Source: Sclerotiophoma versabilis (Eukaryota; Ascomycota; Dothideomycetes; Pleosporales; Didymellaceae). From it: 64,000 nucleotides of DNA. This document shows, one piece after another, positions 11,263 to 22,686 of the stretch. Location of the stretch: assembly GCA_012274445.1 (NCBI GenBank), contig JAAROD010000044.1:1240001-1304000 (forward strand), written 5' to 3'. The stretch's first letter is position 1, and every line of letters starts with the position of its first letter. Position numbers and translations under genes: made by a program. The notes under the pieces are model-generated. The model ran no database searches. It saw nothing but the letters and a program-made list of their open reading frames with translations, and was not told the DNA's origin.

Positions 11263-12170
11263 ATGGCATCGAGCTCAAAATCATCCCTGGCCACTGCAAC
11301 CGGGAGTGAAGAGACGAAGTATTGGAAGAACATCGGTTATCGTGGATTTTCAGCGTTCCTGGCTTCAGATGATGACTTCCTCATTTTCAGGCGATTCGGT
11401 GCTTTAAATGCACGACTGCTGTTGTACCTACAAGACGAGATTGTGGTGCTTGAAGAGCAACTGCGGGACCTCGAGGAGAGGCATGCTGCTCCAGCAGCCG
11501 CGGACATACATAATGGGTCTTTCAGACAGGAAGTACTTCCGGAGAGGAGAGCATTAATTGGTCTCATCAGTAAGAAGGTTCGTGAATATAGTAAGTTTCC
11601 CCTTCTCTCTCATAACCATGCATTGAATCGGAGCCAGACGAGCTTCTGATCCAGCACTCAGCACTTCGTTCGCGGCCTTCCGTGCACAAGCGGTATGTGC
11701 AAAGTATAGTGAACTGGTTCTTCAACCAAGAAGGAGCAATTCTTCCAGAGGAGACGGCATACATAGACAAGACCAACGATCTCATCCAGCCTGTCCCAAG
11801 AACCAGCACTCCACTTAGGCGGATATTGGAAAGGTCAAGTCATTTTCGCCTACCGAAGCTTTGACGGACCAAAAATCCCCCTCTTCCTCAGCACAGTGCT
11901 CACCCTGAAGAAATCCACTATTCCTCAGATGCAAAGATCGACAACTCGATAGGCATTACCATAACAATCCTGGGTATGCTGATGCTCATCGTACCATTGT
12001 GGGTACTCAATGAGACCAGTGGAGCCCGGACAAGGTTGGCTGTGATTACGACGTTTATTGTGATCTTCCTCGGCCTCATAGCTTTTACTACGGTCGCGAG
12101 ACCTTTCGAGAGTTTGGCAGCTGCGACGGCGTATTCGGCGGTGTTGGTAGTGTTTCTGCAAAGTGCCTAG
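11263..12170 (+). CDS. DUF6594-like membrane protein
   Basis: A 265-aa protein of unknown function. Exons 11263-11590, 11638-11833 and 11897-12170; introns 47 and 63 nt. The opening YWKNIGYRGFSAFLASDDDF, then FRRFGALNARLLLYLQDEI and the acidic EEQLRDLEERH, is the pattern of a large fungal family with an N-terminal helical region and C-terminal membrane helices. Three helices close the protein: IGITITILGMLMLIVPLWVL, LAVITTFIVIFLGLIAF and ATAYSAVLVVF. Without the second intron the frame ends early at LPKL, so the third exon with its helices supports that intron. No biochemical role is known to me. Confidence 0.8.
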
Positions 12171-13421
12171 TAGTGTGGAGTACTAATTTCCTATGCGGTG
12201 TTGTCCATGTTTTAGTAACGGGAATGTTCAAAGATCAGCCCGTTGAAGGACCGAAGATCAGTATAAGACAAGCCTGTCCCAATCGTGGGCCTAGTCAAAT
12301 ATTGCGGCTTAATAGAATCACGCCATTCTCATGGCTTCGTATATACCTGGTAGCGTAATCCACAGGAATACCTGAATGGTGACGGGTACTATCTCGTTCT
12401 GGGCAGGTGTAGGGCTGTCATAAACGGAGTTAGGGGGCCGTACAATGTTGACGTAGGGACTCTTGGGCAGAGCAGAGCCACATGAGAATTGCTTCGGCAT
12501 CCGAAATGGAAACTGCTTCTCTTTAGGTAGAGCCAGACATTGCAGACAACTATTCCGTCTTCGTCGTCGACGTGCAGGTGGCATCCAGTATAGTAGACAT
12601 CTAACTTCGCTTTCATTTGATTTTTGCGTTACTTTTGGTCCAGTCCGCATTCAATTGTTGCCATTTCGACAGTCGCACCGTTCAGATTTATGCAATCCTC
12701 GTGTACTTTCATATCGATCATTTCCGCTGTGTAGTCGCCGTCAACACATAGCCCTCGAACATCGATCACACATTGTTGAACACTTTACCAGGATCATTGT
12801 TACAATAAGCGTGACGGTAATTGTTCAAGCCATATCACCGTTCGTTCTGGATAATTTCCAGGGCTACGATTTGCTGATATCGTATCGAGACGGAACTACT
12901 AGTGATTGTCGTGGGAATAGAGGCCATTTTTGACATCATGTTGACCCATGCAAGAAGGCGCGCTTAACATCAAGTTATCAGCCGTCAAGGATAGAGAAAT
13001 TGAATCACGGAAAAGTCCAAACGCATGGCATCTCGACCATGCGATTGATATGATGCAGTTGGTATGATATAATTGATGTGATGGCATTGATGCTCCGATT
13101 GCGAAGTGGATGGCCTTGCCAAGCAATGACATCGCGGACCCTGACATGGATGATCGACCGCGGTTCAACTCGACTAATTCATGCCACAACACCAGATACA
13201 CCACATCGAAGCTCTCTGTAACTGGGCGCAACATCTTCACCAACGATTCACCCTACAGAATAGTCGCTACCCCACGCATAGGCTCAGACCGCGTACCCAC
13301 ATAACCCCACCACGGCGCATTCTCGAACACCTCGAAGCTCGCACGACAGCGTGTACCTCCCCTCCTCACGGACCCAATTGCAAGACAAGCTCGAGCCGTG
13401 CTCACATAGACTTCGCCCAAC
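12171..13421. other. Intergenic upstream of TRS33
   Basis: About 1.25 kb with scattered ORFs on both strands that show no family features. Contains the TRS33 promoter. I see no RNA gene or repeat. Confidence 0.5.
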
Positions 13422-14315
13422 ATGGCACAACCAGTACAAGCCCCGACGGACACACCCTCATCTTACGTGGACCCCACATTCTCCCTGCTCAACTCCACAT
13501 GCCTCGACCTGCTCTTGATCGAGCTGGTCCCCATGGCGTACCGGATAACCGCCGACCTCGCGCTACGAGAAGAGGAATGGACAGGCAGCTCAGCAACAAA
13601 AGCGAACAGACTATCATCGCATAGCAACGACGCGAGCAGCACAGCAGCCGGCGCAGCGCCAGGCACAACAGGCGGCGGCGGGACCGCCACAGTCGACGAA
13701 GAAGAGTCACGAGAAGCAGTATTCCACCGCTTAGAATCGCTCGGGTACCGAGTCGGTCTGGGCGTTGTAGAACGGTTCGTCTATTCTCCCCTCCCGTCTG
13801 AGCACAACATACTATACCTCTCTCCCCCAGCACAACCACGCCGCCAGCGCACACTAACACCACGCAGTTTCTCGCGCGACACGCCCCGCCCCACAACACC
13901 ATTAGACTGCATAAAGTTCCTCTGCAAAGACCTCTGGACACTACTCTTCCGCAAGCAAATCGACAATCTCAAAACCAACCATCGCGGCGTCTACGTGCTG
14001 ACGGACAACACCTTCAAGCCGTTGACGCGCATGTCGTTCGATACGAAAAAGTACACGCCCGAGGTGCAGGCGCGCATCAATGAGGCGGCGGAGCGTATGT
14101 TGAGGGAGGGGGATGCGGATGGGAATGGGCTGAATGAGATGGGTTTGGGGAGGGAGGCGAATAGTATTGGGAGGGTGCAGCCGTTTTTGTACTTCCCTGC
14201 GGGCGTGGTGAGGGGGTGCTTGGAGGGATTGGGGATTAGGGCGAGTGTGCAGGCAGAATGTAGTGCGTTGCCGAGTGCGACGTTTCAGATTAGGACGGCC
14301 GGGGCAAAGGCTTGA
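13422..14315 (+). CDS. TRS33: TRAPP complex subunit Trs33 / TRAPPC6
   Basis: Core subunit of the TRAPP tethering complexes that activate Rab GTPases at the Golgi (family knowledge). 297 aa, single exon. The Bet3-like fold is recognisable from DPTFSLLNSTCLDLLLIELVPMA, then FHRLESLGYRVGLGVVERF, then LDCIKFLCKDLWTLLFRKQIDNLKTNHRG, and C-terminal FLYFPAGVVRGCLEGLGI. The yeast and animal proteins are shorter. The extra length here comes from a Gly/Ala/Thr/Ser-rich insert (about residues 60-95), a polar segment before the DCIKF part, and an Asp/Gly-rich loop near residue 225. Codon choice is strongly GC-ending. Convergent with MDH, with about 290 bp between stops. Confidence 0.92.
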   Translation: MAQPVQAPTDTPSSYVDPTFSLLNSTCLDLLLIELVPMAYRITADLALREEEWTGSSATKANRLSSHSNDASSTAAGAAPGTTGGGGTATVDEEESREAVFHRLESLGYRVGLGVVERFVYSPLPSEHNILYLSPPAQPRRQRTLTPRSFSRDTPRPTTPLDCIKFLCKDLWTLLFRKQIDNLKTNHRGVYVLTDNTFKPLTRMSFDTKKYTPEVQARINEAAERMLREGDADGNGLNEMGLGREANSIGRVQPFLYFPAGVVRGCLEGLGIRASVQAECSALPSATFQIRTAGAKA

Positions 14316-14607
14316 GGTGTAGACGGCGTAATGATGTTGTAGCATGAGAGTCATTTAGCGGCATTGGGCGGCGTTTGGGGCATACCAAGGTCATCTCAGC
14401 ATATATTACGAGCAAGGAGTCATGTTGTCTTCAGTAGAGTTGATTGGGCTATCTAGATGGAAGGCTGCCGTAGCTCTTCACGCAGTCAAGCATGTACATC
14501 CATGCAAATGCTCCATTACGGTTTTCGTCTCTCGTCATCAAGTCAGGGTATCATAGCCTATCTGTCAAGGTTTGTTAGCTCGGATCAAAAGTACATGCGT
14601 GAATGAC

Positions 14608-15858
14608 TCACTTGGCAGGAGGGTTCTGGGCGAACTCGACGCCCTTGGAGATGTTGCCCTTGAGGCCGTCATAGCAAGCCTGGAGCAGCTTCTTCTCGTG
14701 GTCGTTGGCACTGCTGACAACGTCGATGGCCTTCTCAGCACCGCTAGTGCCGAGCTCGATGGGAACGGAGAAGAACTCGGTGCCAGTGGCCTTAGCAACG
14801 GCATCACCGCCCTGAACACCGGGGAGGTAGACGAAGCTGGGCTCGACGAGACCCTTCTCGCCCTTGGCGGCCCTGATGACCTTGTCGGCGAATCTACGAA
14901 CATTAGCTTTGATAGCACATGAACATGCTTGCTTTACTTACCGGTAACCGGCGTAAGCCATGGAGAGGGTAGCGGAACCGGCACCATCTTTGGCCTTGAC
15001 GACCTCGTCACCACCAAACTGGACGCCTTTCTTCTGTTAGTCACTCGAAGCTCGAGTTTAGGTACGGGTACTCACGGTTTACGAGAGCATCGAGCTTCTC
15101 CGAGGGAATGCTGACGCTGGGCTTGGCCTGGCTGAACAGAGGAACGATGGTCTCGCCGGAGTGACCACCAATGACGGGGATGTTGAGGTTGGCGGGGTTC
15201 TTCTCGCCAGTGATCTCAGCGACGAATGTCTCGGCACGGACGACGTCGAGCGTGGTGACACCAAACAGCTTCTTGGGGTCAAAGACACCAGCGGCCTTGA
15301 GAACCTCGGCGGCAATGGGCACTGTCGAGTTGACAGGGTTGGAGATGACGAGGATGTAGGCCTTGGGGCAGTGCTGGGCGATGCCCTCGATGAGCCCCTT
15401 GACGATGCCGGCGTTGATCTTGAAGAGATCGTCACGGGTCATGCCAGGCTTGCCTACAAATTGTCAGCGTGAGCTCGGTCAATTGCCGATTCAATCGCCG
15501 AGGCGAACGTACGAGGGATACCGGCGGGGATGACAACAATGTCAGCACCCTTGAGAGCCTGCGCCAGGCCGTCGTCCTTGGGCAGGTAGCCTGTTACTTT
15601 CTACTGGCTGTCAGCTCCTGCTTGTGTATATGGGAGGCGTGGGGCTAGCTCGTACAGCTGGCGACGAGATGTGTGACAGATCGGTAGCGACACCGGGCGA
15701 GTTGACAACATCGTAGAGGGCAAGCTCAGTGATGTGCTGGTTCTGCTTCAGCAGCAGAGACAAGGGCTGTGCGTGGTTAGACCGGCTCTAAAGCTCTACA
15801 ACCTCATCCTCACCTGACCAATGCCTCCGGCGGCACCTGCAACGACGGCCTTGACCAT
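14608..15858 (-). CDS. NAD-dependent malate dehydrogenase, probably cytosolic
   Basis: Interconverts malate and oxaloacetate. 330 aa from six exons: 15814-15858, 15656-15766, 15513-15600, 15076-15453, 14942-15026 and 14608-14893, with introns of 47-59 nt. The NAD loop GAAGGIGQPL begins at residue 8, next to the start. Then come DIVVIPAGIPRKPGMTRDDL, VISNPVNSTVPI, LFGVTTLDVVRAE and the catalytic-His loop VIGGHSGETIVPLFSQ. With only MVKAVV before the Rossmann fold there is no mitochondrial presequence, and the C-terminus (NPPAK) is not a peroxisomal signal, so I infer cytosol. A further intron (14562-14611) with good donor, branch and acceptor overlaps the stop codon. If it is spliced, the stop becomes TAG at 14558-14560 and the protein is unchanged. 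Confidence 0.93.
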
Positions 15859-16747
15859 TTTGTTGAGCTGTAGAGTAGTGGTGTTTGTGATAGAGCGGGG
15901 TAGCTCCTAATTCGGAGAGCTGCGGGGTGGAGGAAGGAGCAATTGAAGCACTGAAGCAGTAGGGTAAGAGAGGAAGGTGAAGCTGGGGAAAGACTGGAGA
16001 AGTCACAAGAGGCAGCAGACTCGAAGTTTAAGTACAGAGCTTGTAGTACGAGACGGCGTGGATGGCGTTCGATGACCTTGGCGGCGGGGCGTGCGGGTCA
16101 ATTGGTTTGGGCGGGGTACGGGCCAGGGTGAGGCACGCAGGGAACACAGCTGGAACGGCGCAAGGGAGTTGGTGGCTTCTTCTCGAACTGCGGCCTTTGG
16201 GGCTTCTTTATGCTTCCAACCGAAAGCCTCACGAACGGCACATGACGATGATGACATTCCGGGGAGCCTCGGTGCATCGACGGCTACCCACCTTCAGAAG
16301 CTCGGGAGGGACCGGACACCCGCGCGGCCGCAATGCGTGTGCGCGTGGAACTGCGAGGAAGAGGTGCTCGAATTGCTCGTTTTGTATGTACCTGAAAACG
16401 CCAGTCTCCCGTAAGGCCATCCGCGGCCGTGCCAATACCAGACCCATAGCTCCAAAACACCGTCGAAGTACCAAGCCGTGTGAGCTTCCGCTACAAGAGC
16501 CGCACGAGAACGCGAAATGTGGAGAAACATTGTCCGAGCACAAGCCAACCGCCCAGAACACATTCTCTGAGATGACCATTTGCCTGTGTTCTAGCTCGGA
16601 CCAAGGAATGGTGGAGCTAGAGGTGTTAAAGTCTGCAAGGACGTTGATCGAATAAGTCAACACGATCCTGAAACTCCACGCGAAGATAGTCTGCTTTGAC
16701 ATTTTCATTGGACTGTCTCCACGAACTATCGACAAAGTCAGCTCGGA
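15859..16747. other. Intergenic, HAP5 / MDH
   Basis: About 890 bp between tandem minus-strand genes, GC-rich in the middle. Overlapping open frames on both strands around 16062-16735 encode Cys/Arg/Ser-rich sequence with no domain and look like chance ORFs. It should contain the MDH promoter. Confidence 0.5.
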
Positions 16748-17929
16748 TCAAGGACCAAAGTCTTCCCTCTCGCCTTCAGCATCGGCATCTGCTTCGGCAT
16801 CGCCGCGGTAGCCTTGGTGGTCGCCCGCTCCGGCAGGATCAGGTCCTCGCTGGCCGACAGGGTACATCTGTATCTCAAATCAGCATGGGTGCACGCGGCG
16901 GGGAGGGTCTGTCAAACGTACCGGCTGCTGCATGGGATAGCCGCCATAGACTCCCTGGTCGAACATGTGCTGCTGTCCGTAGGCATTCGGGTCAGCCTGG
17001 ACAGCACCTGCGTACATGTTTGGCTGGCGGAAGTCCTCCTGCTGCTGCATGTGCTGGCCCATGCCGTAATCCGGTGGGGGCATTTGGTGCTGTGCGTGCA
17101 CTTGTTGCTGCATGCCGCCTGGAGGCACCTGTGCAGCTGAGGACTGGACGGCAGCGTTGCCCTGGGCACCGCTGCGCTTGTGTGGGTGCGCTTCCTCGCG
17201 CGGGACGATGTCGATGAGGAAGTCGAACATGTCAGACTTGGACAGGGCAGACGCAATGTCGGATCGCTGGAGCGTGCGGCGCTTGTTCTCCTCGGCGTGT
17301 ATCCAGGCGCGCATGGTAAGCTCTGTGATGAAGATGTCGCAGCCCTTTGCGAACAAGATGGGCGCCTCGGCCGAGATCATCTTGACTTCGGGGTCGGCCT
17401 TCATGACCTTCTTGATGCGCGCCAGTGGGAGCTGGTGCAGCTTGTAGTCGTGCTCGTCCGTCTCGAGTTTCGTGACTTGTTGCTGCCAGTACGTGTTGAG
17501 GATATCGCGGTAGTTGCCCGTCAACCCCTGGTTAACCTGTGATGGCGTCAGCATACAAAGCGCATCCAACATGCACCTGGAGCTGCCTACGTTCTGCCAC
17601 GACTGAGTGAACAGCTGTGGGTCGGGCGCATGGCCCTGGGCGGCAATCTGGACCAAACATCAGTCGCCGGTCTCTGGCATGGGAGGCGCGGGCGCGCGAA
17701 TATGTACATACAGCAGCAGAGGCACCTGTGAGGAGCAGTCAGCTGGGTGCACTTGCAGCGCGACCGAGGCGCGTCGATGCGCCAATGCGCCGCGTATGGC
17801 TGCGAACTCACCGTAATGGCCACCGTTTGCGGGATCGTACAGAGGGTTGCCTGCTTGTCCATCGTACCGCCTCGGTGCCGCTGGCGCCGTGCGCATCTTC
17901 TGCTGGTTGTGACCTTGGAGCTGATCCAT
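16748..17929 (-). CDS. HAP5: CCAAT-binding factor subunit HAP5 / NF-YC
   Basis: Histone-fold subunit of the heteromeric CCAAT-binding complex (HapE in Aspergillus). 307 aa from five exons: 17812-17929, 17712-17725, 17591-17647, 16922-17536 and 16748-16867. The second exon is only 14 nt. It is needed to keep frame between HYG and AAQGHAPDPQLF. The core (about residues 97-175) reads HQLPLARIKKVMKADPEVKMIS, ILFAKGCDIFITELTMRAW and RTLQRSDIASALSKSDMFDFLIDIVPR, which is diagnostic of NF-YC. The preceding NYRDILNTYWQQQ is the fungal extension. The tail is Gln/Pro/Met rich and ends in an acidic stretch. Several CCAAT pairs sit in the bZIP/CHR promoter of this same window. Confidence 0.95.
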
Positions 17930-18858
17930 GACTGCGATGTCGCCCAGGCGGTACGCGACGGCAGGGAAGCGCGTTCGCTTAAGGAATACAGACGAAGTTC
18001 CTGCGGTGTATGGATGGATATCTGCAGATGTCCAGTGCGACACCCAATAGTGGCTCGAGAATATGCTGCGGTGGTGTCTGGAGGGTCTGGAGGTGGTTAT
18101 GGTTGGCTCCAAGGCGTGCCTGAGTGGTTGGGGAGCTGCAGCAAGCTCAAGTGGGGGGCCGCGCGCGGTGACGAACTTCAGGCCGTTATGTCTTGGGCCT
18201 AGTTACTCAGGGAGCGCCGATCAACAGACTCATTCACCTACAGACACGTGAAGCGCGTAGTGGATGTGAGAACGGAGCGCAAAGCCAGTACGATGACAGC
18301 AAGCCCGACACCATGCTTATATGCATCTCGCGGTGATCGTTGCACAGGAAATAGCCATCACAGCTCCCCGGCCTGACCGCACCATCACGACACAGCGCCC
18401 ATGCATGCGCGCCACTTCCGGCCTTACACAGGGCTTTCCACCTCCAGCTATCGCGATCCTGACTGTCCCAGGCCATTGCTAGCCATTGCTAATTCTGTGG
18501 CATCACACTTCATCCGAAGCAACGCATCTTCAAGAGAATGAATGCATCCCGTTTCTGCTACTTGATTGGACAGAGAGGAAGGTAGCAAGCCTCTGATTCG
18601 CTGTCCCAGCCGTCCAGTGTGCGTTGGCCTTCGCTAGGCCCGAGAGATGCGTCCAGGTATGCAGACTCGCATCATCAGCCCTCTGCCGCGGGAAAGTGAA
18701 GCTGTCCCGTTTAGAGCCTTCGGCTGCTGTTGCTGCTGTCTGCTGCTCTGTCAGTCGGCCCGTGGAGTTGCCGACTGCCTGGCCCGTGCGCCTTCCCTCT
18801 CAAAAAGTTTCGCGACCTCGAAATCTGCAACAACCGTGCATCCCACGCGAACGCCAAC
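17930..18858. promoter_or_regulatory. Divergent HAP5 / FCF2 intergenic region
   Basis: About 930 bp between two divergent starts, so it carries both promoters and 5' UTRs. No conserved ORF. No clear TATA. Confidence 0.5.
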
Positions 18859-19765
18859 ATGGAGCCGTTGCCAGCGCATCAGCCTCTCCTCGAGGGTGAC
18901 ACCGATGAGGAGCTTTCTGATCAGCAGATCAGGGAGCTGTTGAACGAGGCTGCCGAGCGTGTGCGCGCAAAGGCCGCCCTGCAGCCAGTTGCTGCACCAG
19001 ATACGCCTTTCAAGCTTCCCAAGCTGAGGCCTGGCCATATCGCCGACACATACGAGAAGACCGAGGGCAACATCACTCGTCTTGATCACTCGAAGCTAAT
19101 CGACAAGAAGCAGCTGGCTCTTGCTAACGGTATCAAGAAGATCGATGACCCCATCGCCGACAAGCGCAAGCGGGTAGAGGTATGTGCAACCGTCACCCAC
19201 AATCCCCTGCCGGTGATGATAATTATCCCAAACTTTTCCCTGACGCAGACTCGGGCTCCGTCTTGGACGCCTTCCTGCACCATCTGATGGTTTTTATTCA
19301 TAGTTACACTGAGGCACAACACACCAGCTTTGCTGTTCACAGTCATCTTCTTTGATCATACGCTGACAGCACAAACAGGAAAAGAAGGCTACTGCTGGTG
19401 CTGAGTGGTTCAACATGCCCAAGACCAATCTCACTCCCGAGCTCAAGCGTGACCTGCAACTTCTCAAGATGAGGAACGTCTTGGACCCCAAGCGCCACTA
19501 CAAGAAGGACAACGCAAAGAACGATGTCCCTGCATTCTCGCAAGTCGGCACCATCATCGAGGGTCCTACCGAGTTCTTCAGCAGCCGTCTCAGCAACAAG
19601 GACCGTAAGCAGACCCTTTTGGAGGAAGTTATCAACCAAGAGGAGCAGAGCGGTCGCTTCAAGCGCAAGTACACCGATATTTCTGTCAAGAAGGCCAGTG
19701 GAGGCAAAAACTTCTACAAAAAACAGCAGGCGAAGCGCAACAAGGGCAAGGTTGCCAAGCCTTGA
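18859..19765 (+). CDS. FCF2: rRNA-processing protein Fcf2
   Basis: Nucleolar factor of early small-subunit pre-rRNA cleavage (family knowledge). 235 aa from exons 18859-19179 and 19379-19765, with an unusually long 199-nt intron for this window. The second exon holds the signature block GAEWFNMPKTNLTPELKRDL, QLLKMRNVLDPKRHYKKD, then VGTIIEGPTEFFSSRLSNKDR and a Lys/Arg-rich tail (KKQQAKRNKGKVAKP) suited to the nucleolus. The N-terminus is acidic (EGDTDEELSDQQ). Start at the Met directly before EPLPAHQ; longer in-frame sequence upstream looks untranslated. Convergent with the PNP gene, with 190 bp between stops. Confidence 0.93.
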
Positions 19766-19955
19766 GCGCATCCGTTTTGGCTATACCATCACACTCATGC
19801 CTATCCATTCTTGGATGGCTTTTTGGCTACTTGCCACATACACCTCTGCTCTTATATCACATCACAGCGATGTTTGTAAAGGCATTGCAGTCGGTTTGCA
19901 GCGGTAGCATGCTGCCTACGCGCCTGCTTGCCCCGTCAATTATCTTGATTTGACA

Positions 19956-21225
19956 CTACTCCTCATGCAGATCGCTCAGCACCTGCTTGACGAGGGCCAC
20001 CATATCCTTTGCTGCCTCCCTCCCAGCATCCAAGACCTCAGCATGGTTCGCCATGCCCTTGGTCAGATGAGCCGTTAGCTCCGCCCTGTTCATCTCCTGA
20101 ATCTCGGGGTCACTGCCCTTGGAGCCAGCCTCCAAGACCGCGCTATTAGTCACCAGACTAAAGGCCAGAACCCTCATACCAGCGTGCCGTGCGACAATGA
20201 TCTCAGGCACTGTCGACATGCCGACCACGTCGGCGCCGAGCATGTTCAGCATGCGGCACTCTGCACGCGTCTCGTAGCTAGACACATCAGCTCCCATCCG
20301 AGCAAACCATAGAAAAATGAAAGATTTGATCGACTTACGTTGGTCCTGCGACAAACGCATACACACCCTCGTGAAGTTTCCTCTGCCCCTTGTCAAGCCC
20401 TAGCTTGACCCAGGCCTTGTGCGTCCGCCTCCTGAGGTCAAGATCATATGCGTCTGAGAGAGGTGGGAAGCGGGTGCCAAACTCGTCAATGTTGGGTCCA
20501 CGCAGGGGGTGAATGCCAACAAGGCCAGCCATGTTCAGGTGGTCGTTCAGACAAACGATGTCACCAACACGGTAAGTCTGGTTGAGGCCCCCCGCAGCGT
20601 TGGTCACGATGATGGTCTCCACGCCGAGAAGTTTGCACACGCGGGTTGCAAAAGTTGCAGCGTCCATGGAGTGGCCCTCGTAGAAGTGGGCGCGTCCAAC
20701 GAGCAGTGCTACCGTTGTCTTCTGGGGACCGATTTGGCCGAAGACGAACTTGCCGGCGTGGCCAGCAACTAGGTGTCTGTTAGTTTTGTTTCTGAGAGCT
20801 CGGTGATGTGGAGATGTGGTGTGATCTTCAACGTCTGTCGTCCATGAAGAACGCTGGGCAAGACAATCAAAACTTGGTAGTCTCGACGTTTCGTCCAGAA
20901 TGGTGATGTTTGACACATGCTCGAATACATCTCACCACAACCCAATTTTCAATTATTAAATCCCCATCTCTTTCTCGTCACTCTGCTTCTGACGCAGATT
21001 CTAATACGTACCGGTGCTCTGTGGGAAATTGGGGATATTCGCATAATCCAGGGCGATCTTGGGCTCGGCCTCGATGGTGTCTGCAAGCCCACCCAGTCCG
21101 GAGCCGCACACGATGGCTACCTTCGGGCTCTGCAGGGCGGCGGGCAATTGCTGTCGTACATAGTCTGCAGTCTGGGTTGCACGAGCGTACGCATTAGGCG
21201 CGACGACCTGGTCTAGTGATGCCAT
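19956..21225 (-). CDS. PNP1: Purine nucleoside phosphorylase
   Basis: Phosphorolysis of inosine and guanosine in purine salvage; cytosolic. 321 aa from exons 21012-21225, 20339-20768 and 19956-20277, with introns of 243 and 61 nt. Trimeric-PNP motifs appear in order: VAIVCGSGLGGLAD, VAGHAGKFVFG, LVGRAHFYEGHSM, TNAAGGLN, LNDHLNMAG, YETRAECRML, then VVGMSTVPEIIVARHAGMRV and SLVTNSA. Both junctions (STG|VAGH and GPT|YETR) restore canonical motifs. I begin at MASLDQ; a Met 15 codons upstream (21270) is also in frame. The gene is divergent from RSM10 with 247 bp between starts. Confidence 0.93.
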
Positions 21226-21472
21226 GGTTTCCTGCTCTTGCTGTGTTTGGGAGGTTGTGGGTGGAGGCAAGGAGAACGAAGTTCAGGATAAGAGAGGATT
21301 TAACTCTGCGTGACCTTTGGGACTTGGAGCTTCAGACTTTGTTACTTCAGGACCTTCCCACCCCGCGATAGTAGGGCTCCGCCGAGTCAGTTCTGCGGCG
21401 ACCTCCGTTGTGCTGGGCGGTGACCGGATACGGACTAGCGCGTCCTGCAATTGAAGAAGTTCAGAGACGTCG
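21226..21472. promoter_or_regulatory. Short divergent promoter, PNP / RSM10
   Basis: 247 bp separate the two chosen start codons, a likely shared promoter. No TATA box seen. If the upstream PNP Met is used the gap falls to about 200 bp. Confidence 0.45.
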
Positions 21473-22686
21473 ATGTTGATGACGGCGATGACAGCAGCAA
21501 TGGCGGCGCCGAGATGTATGCGCTCCTTCCTGGGGCCGGCGAAGCGGATAAAGGTGAGACGACGGCCTGCGATTGTGCCGTTCTACCTGCAGGCTCAGGG
21601 CTCACGCATGCCACAGATCACACACGCCTCCCGTCCCTTCTCGACAACGCCTGCACGCAGGGACGCAGACGATGAAAGCCAGCAAGAGGCTGTGGCCGGG
21701 TTTCTGAAGGATGTTGAGAGCGGCAAGATTCCGCTGGACGTGCTGCAGAAGGGCTTCGACGTCGATGCTGCCGAATACAAGGCGTACGTGCAGCCAGGGC
21801 CATGGCACCACGGGGCGCATGCTGACGCGACGGCAGTCTGTTCAACAGCCAGAAGAAGGCGGCAAAGCGCGCGGCGAAATGGGAGCCCAAGACGCGCGAG
21901 GAGGCCCAGCAGAAGTGGAAGCAGATGCAGTCGACGCCCGACGACCTGACGCTGCTGCGCACATTCAAGCGCGGCGGCGTCGAGCCCATCAAGCTGGCAA
22001 AGTACGCCTCCCGCCCTCTACGCGCCGCGCATCCCGACATGCACAGCTGACACACGCACAGGGAGAAGGGCATCAAGCTCCCCACTGACAAGGAGCCCCT
22101 CGACGCAAAGACCCAGGCCGCCCTCGACGAGCTCCGCCAGCCCATCAACGTCCGCGCTGTGAATCTGCGCCCGCTGCGCCGCGAGCCCCAGTACGGCGTC
22201 CCCGTGTGCGACCTGCAGCTGCGCACCTACTCGATCCGCAACCTGCTTCTATTCGCCGACTTCGCCGTGCGCGCCGCCTACTACATGGGCCTCTCTGCCC
22301 GCGGCCCCATCCCGCTGCCACGCATAACCGAGCGCTGGACCGTGCCGCGCTCCAACTTCATCTTCAAGAAGTCGCAAGAGAACTTCGAGCGCATCACCAT
22401 GCGCCGCCTGATCCAGATCCAAGACGGCCACCCGGACGTGGTGAAAGCGTGGCTGGCGTTCCTGACCGAGCACCAGTACCACGGCGTTGGTATGAAGGCG
22501 AACATCTGGGAGTACGAGGATCTAGACGCGGCGACACGTGCGGGCGAGCCCGTCAAACCCGACGACGTGAGCCGGAGGAGGGAGGGCCCGATGATGGCCA
22601 AGGTCGACGAGATCCTGAACAGCAAGGGCTTCAAGGAGGCCATGAAGGGGCACAAGTTGCCCGGCGAGATCGAGTTCAGGCGGTAG
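21473..22686 (+). CDS. RSM10: Mitochondrial small ribosomal subunit protein uS10m
   Basis: 366 aa from exons 21473-21783, 21837-22001 and 22062-22686; introns 53 and 60 nt. The S10 domain lies in the C-terminal half: LRTYSIRNLLLFADFAVRAAYY, GPIPLPRITERWTVPRSNFI, FKKSQENFERITMRRLIQI and a C-terminal fungal extension. The N-terminus is Arg/Ser rich without acidic residues for about 60 residues and ends in ASRPFSTTPARRD, a typical matrix-targeting and cleavage stretch. The start is uncertain among several Met codons (21473, 21488, 21500, 21518). A 39-nt GT-AG-like stretch inside the presequence is shorter than the other introns and I keep it as coding. Confidence 0.92.

Noticed and set aside
13181..13624. 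147-codon ORF overlapping the TRS33 start
   Set aside because: Out of frame with TRS33 and low in family features; an ORF shadow in GC-ending codon sequence.
16062..16735. Overlapping open frames of 168-197 codons on both strands between MDH and HAP5
   Set aside because: GC-rich chance ORFs; composition Cys/Arg/Ser rich, no domain, no conserved start, and they lie in the expected MDH promoter.
21553..21591. Possible 39-nt GT-AG intron in the RSM10 presequence
   Set aside because: Shorter than every other intron here (46 nt or more); the segment fits a mitochondrial presequence in composition and keeps frame either way.
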